Source of the DNA: JBJXGF01 sp046153015
GTDB taxonomy: Bacteria; Actinomycetota; Acidimicrobiia; Acidimicrobiales; CAIXPF01
Reading direction: 5' to 3'
NCBI GenBank assembly: GCA_046153015.1
Contig: JBJXGF010000162.1
Coordinates: forward strand, 1-10,979
Length of the DNA stretch: 10,979 nt
The notes below the pieces were generated by a model. That model worked only from the letters and a program-made list of their open reading frames with translations. It did no database searches and was not told where the DNA came from. The translations under genes and the position numbers were made by a program. This document shows, piece after piece, positions 6,838 through 10,979 of this stretch. Every line of letters starts with the position of its first letter. The stretch's first letter is position 1.

Positions 6838-7140
6838 TCAGCGGCGGCGGTGGAACTCCACCGCGAACGCCACCGGCCCGTCCAGCTCCACGTGATGAGG
6901 CCGTCCGGGCGGGATCACCACGTGCCCGCCGGCGGCGACCGGGATCGGCGCGCCGGGCGCATCTTCGAAGCGGAACGTGAGCGAGCCGCGCTCCACCACC
7001 AGGCGACCCCAGACCTCGGGCGCGGTGCGGTGCGCCGCGAGCAGACCGGCCGGCACGGTCTCCTCGGTGAAGGTCGGCGTGGTCCGGGTCAGCTCGAGCC
7101 CGGGAGGGAGCACGTCGGCGTCGTCCATGCGGTCGCCCAT
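6838..7140 (-). CDS. DUF1971-type cupin-fold protein
   Basis: A 100-residue single-domain cupin. The order LPPGLELTRTTPTFTEETVP (11-30), LLAAHRTAPEVWGRLVVERG (33-52) and HVVIPPGRPHHVEL (73-86) matches the DUF1971 family. That family also occurs as the N-terminal part of some TehB tellurite-resistance methyltransferases; here no methyltransferase is fused. His37 and His82/His83 could bind a metal. AGGAGAAAGG about eight bases before the ATG is a good Shine-Dalgarno and favours this start over the internal Met5. The gene is divergent from a small zinc-finger gene across a 75-base spacer that holds a palindrome of metal/thiol-sensor type. The substrate is unknown; a tellurite role would be guesswork. 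Confidence 0.85.
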   Translation of the reverse strand: MGDRMDDADVLPPGLELTRTTPTFTEETVPAGLLAAHRTAPEVWGRLVVERGSLTFRFEDAPGAPIPVAAGGHVVIPPGRPHHVELDGPVAFAVEFHRRR

Positions 7141-7159
7141 TCGGTGGCCTTTCTCCTCG

Positions 7160-7175
7160 GTACCCCCGAGGGTAC
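7160..7175. promoter_or_regulatory. palindromic operator, CsoR-family-like
   Basis: GTACCC-CCGA-GGGTAC has perfect six-base arms with a four-base centre and lies between the divergent cupin and zinc-finger genes. The TACCC-N4/5-GGGTA form resembles operators of the CsoR/CstR/FrmR family (copper, persulfide or formaldehyde sensors). No such regulator gene is in the window, so the assignment is inference. It is 19 bases upstream of the cupin start and just upstream of an ECF-like -35 facing the other way. Confidence 0.5.
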
Positions 7176-7178
7176 TGG

Positions 7179-7205
7179 GGAATCCGAGCGGCGCGCCGAC
7201 GGGTT
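7179..7205 (+). promoter_or_regulatory. ECF-type promoter of the small zinc-finger gene
   Basis: GGAAT (7179-7183), 19 bases, then GTT (7203-7205) within GGGTTAG. The same motif precedes the ECF sigma gene (same spacing) and the DUF3179 gene (18 bases). Transcription would start near 7212, only a few bases before the ATG at 7216, which would remove most of the Shine-Dalgarno seen there; that is the main argument against it. Confidence 0.45.
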
Positions 7206-7215
7206 AGAGGAGGGT

Positions 7216-7395
7216 ATGCGCCAGCTCGATCATCGCCGCGCCCGGCGGCTGCTCGACGCGTTCGCCGACGGCGAGCTCGACTCGGCGCGTCGGGCCCGGG
7301 TGCTCCGGCACATGGTCCGCTGCCCCGCCTGCCGAGCCGAGCTGGCCTTCACCGACCTGATTCGGCTGACGCTGGCGCGCCGCCGCCCCACGTAA
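7216..7395 (+). CDS. small zinc-finger (ZAS/zf-HC2-type) protein, orphan anti-sigma-like
   Basis: A 59-residue protein. LLDAFADGELDSARRARVLRH resembles the helix of zinc-associated anti-sigma domains and is followed by H-M-V-R-C-P-A-C, the H-x3-C-x2-C zinc motif. There is no membrane segment and no C-terminal sensor domain, and no sigma gene is adjacent. Its layout (…DGELD……H-x3-C-x2-C) parallels the anti-sigma factor encoded at 9142-9438. GAGGAGGG two bases before ATG 7216 fixes the start; upstream in-frame codons would extend into the promoter. It may bind the ECF sigma factor encoded about 2.5 kb away, or an unlinked one. The gene converges on the DUF3179 gene with a 17-base gap. Confidence 0.8.
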   Translation: MRQLDHRRARRLLDAFADGELDSARRARVLRHMVRCPACRAELAFTDLIRLTLARRRPT

Positions 7396-7412
7396 CCCGG
7401 CGAGGGGCTCTG

Positions 7413-8755
7413 TCAGCTCGTCACGCCGGTGTCGGGTTGGAACGCCGCCCAGGCGAACCAGAAGGTGTCGACGTGCTCGATCGCCTCGAGGCGCCGTCCG
7501 GCGAGCGGGCCGGCGACGGCACGGCCGAACACGTCCCACGTGCTGGCCGTCTGCTGGTCGGCGAAACCGCCGTCCACGGGCGTGAACGTGAGGGTCTGGC
7601 CGTCGAGCCGGGCGCGGAACGCGCCGGTCGTGCCACTTCCTTCCCCTCGGCCACGGTGAGCGCGTCGAGCGCCGACCGGGCCCCAGGCTGGCGCCAGACC
7701 ACGAGCGGGTCCCCGCCGTCGGACAGCACGACCACCCCGTCGGCGCGCAGACGGTCGAGGGTCACTGCCTGGGGCCCCGAGGCCAGGTCGAGGCCCACCA
7801 CCCGCACCTTGGCCGCCAAGCGCCCGTCGTAGGCGCCCTCGAAGAGGAACGGCGGCTCGTTCACGTCGTCGTAGCCCGGGTAGGGGTTCACGCCGTACCT
7901 GCGGTTGAAGCCGGTGTCGCGCGACAGCACGAGCCCGTCGGGATGCGCCGCCTTGAACTCGGCCCACGAGGCCAGCGTCACCGGGAAGCCGCCGAGCTGA
8001 TCGCCGGCGAAGACGCCGAGCAGGCCCTGACCGGTGAAGTGCGACCACAGCGAGAAGCTCTGCCGGTCGAACATCACGAGCGAGCTGTTGTACAGCAGGC
8101 CCGACACCCCGAAGCTGAGCACGCGGCCTTCGTGACGGCGGTCGTGGGCGAAGGCCGAGTTGCACAACGGGCAGTACGTGACCGCCACCGGGATGCCGCC
8201 GACGGTGTCGTTGACGATCTCGTGCCAGGTCATCACCTGCAGCGGATACGCCCGCGCCTCGCCCCCGAGCTCGAGCGCGAACACCGGCTCCTGCTCGTCG
8301 AGGAACTCGACCTCGGCCACGCGGTGGAAGCGTGGCGAGTCGATGGAGGGGATGCCGTCCGGGGGCGGCCCCCCGGAGCGCAGCTCGTCCCGCGCCACCT
8401 GCGCCGGCCCGAAGCCGGGGTCCTCGTGACGCAGCTCGGCGCGGCTCTCGAGCCCGTCGCCGACCACCAGCGCCCGCGGGCCGGCCTCCTCCGGCGAGAC
8501 GGTCACCTGCTCCACCGCGAACGAGGGCGGGTCGGGCCGGCTCGGCTCAGCCGTCCCGGCCGAGCTGGAGGGCGCCGCCGTCGAGGCGTCCGGCTCGGCC
8601 GTCTCGGAGTCGGCGCCGCCCACGCACGCCGCGGCGAGCAGGAGCATCACCCCGGCGGCCGCCGCCCTGACCCGGGCCGCGCCGGGGCCGGCGGCCGCCG
8701 ATGGGCGCGGGCGGCGTCCCCGCCGCGTGGCGCTCGCCTCGCCGTCTCGGTCCAT
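7413..8755 (-). pseudogene. DUF3179 lipoprotein gene with a single-base frameshift
   Basis: The ATG at 8755 is preceded by GAAGGG. The product starts with an Arg-rich stretch, a hydrophobic segment VMLLLAAAC (lipobox-like, lipidated Cys predicted) and an Ala/Ser/Pro linker, so it should be an exported lipoprotein. The DUF3179 domain follows, with MTWHEIVNDTVGGIPVAVTYCPLCNSAFA as its hallmark. The family function is not established. At 7631-7635 the reading frame breaks: frame one ends its family-like sequence at AEGKEV, and frame two resumes at GTTGAFRARLDGQTL and runs to VDTFWFAWAAFQP and the stop at 7413. Adding one C on the plus strand (one G on the coding strand) in TGCCAC restores a continuous 447-residue protein. 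This is either a recent one-base deletion or a sequencing error; everything else looks intact. The more upstream ATG at 8854 is unlikely. Confidence 0.85.
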
Positions 8756-8799
8756 CGCCGACCCTTCGCTCGTGCCTCGGACGCTCCGATCGGCGAGGG

Positions 8800-8825
8800 A
8801 ACCCGCTCCGACCGGCGAGCATTCC
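8800..8825 (-). promoter_or_regulatory. ECF-type promoter of the DUF3179 gene
   Basis: On the minus strand GGAAT (8825-8821), 18 bases, then GTT (8802-8800) within GGGTTCCC. Start would be near 8792, giving a leader of about 37 bases with GAAGGG before the ATG at 8755. It matches the motif before the ECF sigma gene. Confidence 0.55.
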
Positions 8826-8876
8826 GCCGCCGCCGGATTCCCGCCCCACGCCATGGTCGGGGTCGGGCTCGGGATC

Positions 8877-8894
8877 GGTCAGGGCCGCCTGACC
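8877..8894 (-). terminator. stem-loop at the end of the sigma-nrtS operon
   Basis: GGTCAGG-(4 bases)-CCTGACC is a perfect seven-pair hairpin over the stop codon of the nrtS-like gene. It separates the three-gene operon from the DUF3179 gene, which has its own promoter motif. No U-run follows, so termination strength is uncertain. Confidence 0.4.
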
Positions 8895-9145
8895 CGGAAC
8901 GGAGCGAGGTAGCCGATGCTGGCGACGGTGAAGGGGACCAGGTAGTTGACCGCCACCCGGACCGCGGTGAGCAGGGTGGCGTCGCCGCCCAGGATGACCG
9001 ACCCTTGGTTCACGATCGACAGGAGCGTGCCCACCACCAGCGACACTCGGCTGGCGGTGCGGAACGTGACCCCGCGCAGGATCAACCGCACCGCCTCCGC
9101 CGGCGACGACCACGGCGGCGCCGGCTGGCGGGCGGGTCCGGTCAC
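8879..9145 (-). CDS. nrtS: NrtS-like small membrane protein (nitrate/nitrite transporter family)
   Basis: An 88-residue protein with two hydrophobic helices (about 32-52 and 58-82). The signature SLVVGTLLSIVNQGSVILGG followed by VNYLVPFTVASIGYLAPFR matches the NrtS family, small proteins first described in cyanobacteria as nitrate/nitrite uptake components. Transport activity of actinobacterial homologues is inferred from family only. The GTG start at 9145 overlaps the anti-sigma stop in a GTGA, so translation is probably coupled. As the third gene of a sigma/anti-sigma operon it could be a regulon member or take part in membrane-linked sensing. A perfect hairpin covers its stop codon. Confidence 0.82.
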   Translation of the reverse strand: MTGPARQPAPPWSSPAEAVRLILRGVTFRTASRVSLVVGTLLSIVNQGSVILGGDATLLTAVRVAVNYLVPFTVASIGYLAPFRVRRP

Positions 9146-9438
9146 GGGCCCGCCTTGTCGCCGTCGCTCAGGTTCTGGTCGATGAGGTTCTGGGCGAACT
9201 CCTGCAGGCGGCGCACGGCGGCGTCGTCGTCGGGCAGCCGGCCCCGGGCGGCGAGGGCGCCCTTGATCTGCTCGTAGGTGGCGGCCTCGAGGCCGCATCG
9301 CCGGCACTCCTCGAGGTGGGCGGCCAGCGCCTCGCCCCGGGTGGCGTCCAGCTCGCCGTCGAGGTACGCCTGGAGCAGCCGGCCCACCGTCTTGCAGCTC
9401 ATCGGGCCGCTGCGCCACCGCCTGAGCGCCTTGATCAT
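9142..9438 (-). CDS. zinc-finger (ZAS) anti-sigma factor
   Basis: A 98-residue protein with LLQAYLDGELDATRGEALAAHLEECRRC: His41-x3-Cys45-x2-Cys48, plus Cys14 as a likely fourth zinc ligand. This is the zinc-associated anti-sigma domain that holds the cognate ECF sigma factor inactive. No membrane helix is present, so it is a soluble anti-sigma of the RsrA/RshA kind, a group in which thiol oxidation often releases the sigma factor. The C-terminal part (60-98) is a helical Gln/Asn-containing tail. Its ATG overlaps the sigma stop (ATGA) and its TGA overlaps the nrtS GTG, giving stoichiometric coupled expression. Redox sensing is inferred from the zinc ligands, not shown. Confidence 0.9.
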   Translation of the reverse strand: MIKALRRWRSGPMSCKTVGRLLQAYLDGELDATRGEALAAHLEECRRCGLEAATYEQIKGALAARGRLPDDDAAVRRLQEFAQNLIDQNLSDGDKAGP

Positions 9439-9968
9439 GTCGTGCTCCAAATGCCCAGGCCGGCTCGCTCCAGCTGCGCCCGGATGCGCCGCCGGGCCCG
9501 GTGGAGGCGGCTCATGACCGTGCCGACGGGCACGTTCAGCCGCGCCGCCGCCTCTGCGTAGGTGAGGCCCTCGATGTCGACGAGGTCGACGATCGCGCGG
9601 AACCGCGCGGGGAGGGCCTCCAGCGCCGCTTCGACCGCAGCGTCGAGTTCGTGGTCGACGAGCGTGGGGGCGTCGGCGTCGGCGGTGTCGGCCTGTTCCG
9701 CCTGCTCGGGGTGGCGCAGCAGCTCCGGCCGGCGCCGCCGGCCCCGGTTGAGGTGCGTGTTGCGCAGGATCGTGAGCACCCATGCCCGGGGATGGCGCCC
9801 GTCGAAGCCCTCGATGCCGCGGTATGCCCGCAGGAGCGTGTCCTGGACGAGGTCCTCGGCGTCGGCGTCGTGGCGGGTGAGGGAGCGGGCGACCCGGAGC
9901 AGCACCGGGATCTCCGGCACGACGAAACGCTCGAAAGCTTCCTGCGCGCGAAGCGGGCCGATCACCAC
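9435..9968 (-). CDS. ECF-family RNA polymerase sigma factor
   Basis: A 177-residue two-domain sigma factor of the extracytoplasmic-function group. Region 2 spans about 12-78, with DAEDLVQDTLLRAYRGI for core binding and -10 recognition. Region 4 spans about 113-165, with LPARFRAIVDLVDIEGLTYAEAA and the DNA-recognition helix NVPVGTVMSRLHRARRRI. There is no extra C-terminal domain. The start is GTG at 9968 or the adjacent GTG at 9965; an in-frame TAG lies upstream and no clear Shine-Dalgarno is present. An ECF-type motif ending eight bases before the GTG suggests a leaderless, self-activated transcript. The partner anti-sigma factor is encoded immediately downstream. It resembles the SigE/SigH/SigR-like groups paired with ZAS anti-sigma factors; the exact ECF group cannot be fixed by eye. 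Confidence 0.94.
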   Translation of the reverse strand: MVIGPLRAQEAFERFVVPEIPVLLRVARSLTRHDADAEDLVQDTLLRAYRGIEGFDGRHPRAWVLTILRNTHLNRGRRRRPELLRHPEQAEQADTADADAPTLVDHELDAAVEAALEALPARFRAIVDLVDIEGLTYAEAAARLNVPVGTVMSRLHRARRRIRAQLERAGLGIWSTT

Positions 9969-9975
9969 GCCCGGG

Positions 9976-10002
9976 AACCCGCCGCCCCGCCCCGCCTATT
10001 CC
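9976..10002 (-). promoter_or_regulatory. ECF-type autoregulatory promoter of the sigma operon
   Basis: On the minus strand GGAAT (10002-9998), 19 bases, then GTT (9978-9976) within GGGTTCCC. GGAAY…GTT is the general promoter form of SigE/SigH/SigR-type ECF factors. Transcription would begin about seven to nine bases later, at the GTG start codons 9968/9965. Confidence 0.55.
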
Positions 10003-10292
10003 CCCTACGTTCCGCCATCGACGCGTGATCGTACGCGGCCAGGCGGCCGCCGCCAGCCCGGGCCCGCCGGTGAGCGGGAGCAATCGTCACGCGCACTCGG
10101 CCCGATTCGCCGAAAACCTCGACCGGGAGCGGCGCGACGACCCCGCAGCGTCGACAATTCGGGCGACAGCGGGACGCAGCCCGTGAAGTTTTCTCCCACT
10201 CACGTGGTTCAGCGCCTGAGCCCGCCTCCGTAGCGGCCGCCGGCGCTTCAGCGGTGAGGTAATCGGAAACCGGGTCTGACCTGCGGAAACGC
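10003..10292. other. intergenic region between sigma operon and tRNA fragment
   Basis: No convincing gene on either strand. Reading frames that cross it are continuations of non-coding sequence or of the tRNA fragment. A small inverted repeat CGCGT-N6-ACGCG (10022-10037) lies upstream of the sigma promoter; its role is unknown. This is the presumed chromosomal flank of the attachment site. Confidence 0.5.
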
Positions 10293-10338
10293 TGGTGGGC
10301 GATGGGGGACTCGAACCCTCGACCTCTGCCGTGTGAAG
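10293..10338 (-). tRNA. 3' fragment of tRNA-Val(CAC), probable attachment site
   Basis: Reading the minus strand, the last stem base C, the loop TTCACAC (anticodon CAC), stem GGCAG, AGGTC, T-arm GAGGG-TTCGAGT-CCCCC, acceptor ATCGCCC, A and CCA follow in order. Bases above 10338 do not supply the 5' anticodon strand (CTGCC expected, GCATAC found), the D-arm or GGGCGAT, so only the 3' half is present. The T-stem has one A-C mismatch. Such fragments are left at the far end of elements that integrate into tRNA genes. By that logic the intact tRNA and the element lie to the right. Confidence 0.85.
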
Positions 10339-10571
10339 TATGCCGAACACATGAGCGCCGGCCGCTGCAGTTCGCCGAAGTTCGCTGTTCTCCGTGGTCA
10401 CGGCGCTGGGCAGCAGTCAGCCGCTCGTCGGAGTGCGCGGCCGTTCGGCTCGATTCGCGGAGGAAAGTGCTCCCAGAAGTGCTCCCAAGTCGTCGCCCAC
10501 GATGACTTACACGCCGCACCGGCTACGTGTGGACTTCCTCCCAGCGACGGGCTGGTGTGGTTTGCCGTTCG
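10339..10571. other. presumed element end without intact gene
   Basis: No reading frame here looks real. The stretch lies between the tRNA fragment and the decayed toxin gene and contains a 12-base tandem repeat. On the minus strand one frame reads LGSTSGST over that repeat, which could be a worn-out integrase tail, but a TAG cuts the frame just upstream. Confidence 0.45.
10465..10488. repeat. tandem 12-base direct repeat near the attachment site
   Basis: AAGTGCTCCCAG followed at once by AAGTGCTCCCAA, differing only in the last base. It is about 130 bases inside the presumed element. It could be a recombinase arm-type site or an old coding repeat. Confidence 0.7.
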
Positions 10572-10860
10572 TCAAAGTGCGGGTTCGGTGGGAGCGCTCA
10601 GACCCGGAAGGACGAGGATCGCTTCGTCGGGGTCCGCCTCGAAGCGTGCGATGACCGCGGCTGAGGCCCGAAGCAGGTCGGCGATCGGAGCGGTTGGCTG
10701 ATTTGCCGACCCCGCAGCCAGATGACCTTGGGCGGATGCCCGTAGAGAACGCCAGCTAAAGTCGGAGTCCTTCGAATCGCGACATACGAGCTCGCGGGGA
10801 ACGTGTCGGCGAGGAGCGTGACCGGCCGCCGCGACAGGTTCTGGTCGAAAGCAGCGTCAC
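10572..10860 (-). pseudogene. decayed DUF5615 PIN-like toxin
   Basis: DUF5615 proteins are PIN-like RNase toxins of about 110-120 residues paired with DUF433 antitoxins. Here the family sequence is spread over several frames. It starts with GTG-encoded VTLL (10860-10849), shifts to FDQNLSRRPVTLLADTFPASSYV, then SKDSDFSWRSL (10775-10743), then LYGHPPKVIWLR, and finally SANQPTAPIADLLRASAAVI and FEADPDEAILVLPGL to a TGA at 10572. The segment normally linking the …SSYV and SKDSDF parts (about 20-25 residues) is missing, so there is an internal deletion besides at least three frame changes. The start codon overlaps the antitoxin stop as GTGA, as in working modules. The toxin cannot be functional as written. 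Confidence 0.82.
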
Positions 10861-10979
10861 GCCGGGGCGGCGAGGCGGCGCTCACGGATGGCCGCGAACT
10901 CCAGCGCTGCCCGTACGTGTCGTTCGGTGAGCTCGGGGAGATCGGCGACGATCTCCGCTGGGGTCATGCCGCCAGCAAG
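10857..10979 (-). CDS. DUF433-family antitoxin, N-terminus beyond window edge
   Basis: The 40 C-terminal residues are visible. GGMTPAEIVADLPELTERHV and RAALEFAAIRERRLA match the helix-turn-helix C-terminus of DUF433 proteins, which typically read G-[MW]-[TS]-P-E-E-I-L-x-D-[FY]-P-x-L-T. These are small DNA-binding antitoxins encoded just upstream of DUF5615 PIN-like toxins. The TGA overlaps the toxin's GTG by four bases. This part is intact, whereas the partner toxin is destroyed, so the antitoxin may persist alone as a repressor or be decaying too. The start and N-terminal half are outside the window. Confidence 0.82.
   Translation of the reverse strand, partial: LAGGMTPAEIVADLPELTERHVRAALEFAAIRERRLAAPA

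Noticed and set aside
5224..6895. Long plus-strand frames opposite the crotonase and PhnD-like genes
   Set aside because: Low-complexity Gln/Gly/Arg/Val-rich shadows; the minus-strand genes carry conserved motifs.
8547..9113. 188-codon minus-strand frame overlapping nrtS and the DUF3179 start
   Set aside because: Its translation is out of frame with the NrtS signature and has no homology-like pattern; the GTGA-coupled nrtS frame is clearly real.
7943..9277. 444-codon plus-strand frame opposite DUF3179, nrtS and anti-sigma genes
   Set aside because: Shadow composition without a recognisable domain; it crosses three supported genes.
10293..10338. A complete functional tRNA gene
   Set aside because: No 5' anticodon strand, D-arm or acceptor 5' strand is present next to it, and the T-stem has a mismatch.
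9962..10519. Minus-strand frame running through the tRNA fragment
   Set aside because: The part over the tRNA reads as translated tRNA sequence and the rest is unstructured; at most the first part could be an integrase relic.
1..10979. CRISPR arrays, rRNA genes, insertion sequences or riboswitches
   Set aside because: I saw no regularly spaced repeats of CRISPR length, no rRNA signatures, no transposase motifs with terminal repeats and no recognisable riboswitch core.

Overview
The window is very GC-rich throughout, with strong GC3 bias that creates long antisense shadow ORFs. It also has leaderless-type promoters (TAnnnT-N6-ATG) and ECF-style GGAAT/GTT promoters. Together with its gene families (tandem CaiB/BaiF CoA-transferases, crotonase, Hsp70-like ATPase with a Pro/Ala-rich tail, DUF3179, NrtS) this points to an actinobacterium, perhaps of the Acidimicrobiia type. 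The class-level guess is inference only.

Left part (1-5919): an Hsp70-family gene runs leftward off the window from a TTG start. Across a 267-base intergenic region lies a rightward pair of family III CoA-transferase genes: an 810-residue two-domain fusion and a 405-residue single-domain enzyme. They converge on a leftward crotonase-superfamily gene. These three point to acyl-CoA metabolism, substrate unknown. The fusion gene has a promoter with a perfect CRP/FNR-type palindrome (TGTGA-N6-TCACA) over the predicted transcription start.

Middle part (5951-7395): a PhnD-like solute-binding protein without a signal peptide and a DUF1971-type cupin lie on the minus strand. A 59-residue zinc-finger (H-x3-C-x2-C) protein diverges from the cupin. 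The crotonase and PhnD-like genes both appear to have leaderless promoters. The cupin/zinc-finger spacer has a palindrome resembling CsoR-family operators.

Right part (7413-9968, minus strand): an ECF sigma factor, its zinc-finger anti-sigma factor and an NrtS-like small membrane protein are joined by 4-base overlaps. A DUF3179 lipoprotein gene follows and is broken by one apparent single-base deletion. GGAAT-N18/19-GTT motifs, each with GGGTT at the -10, lie upstream of the sigma gene, the DUF3179 gene and the divergent zinc-finger gene. This suggests one sigma-controlled regulon that includes an orphan zinc-finger protein.

Right edge (10293-10979): a 46-base 3' fragment of tRNA-Val(CAC), including CCA, marks what looks like the distal attachment site of an integrated element lying to its right. 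The first recognisable content of that element is a DUF433 antitoxin gene (cut by the window edge) and a heavily frameshifted DUF5615 PIN-like toxin pseudogene.
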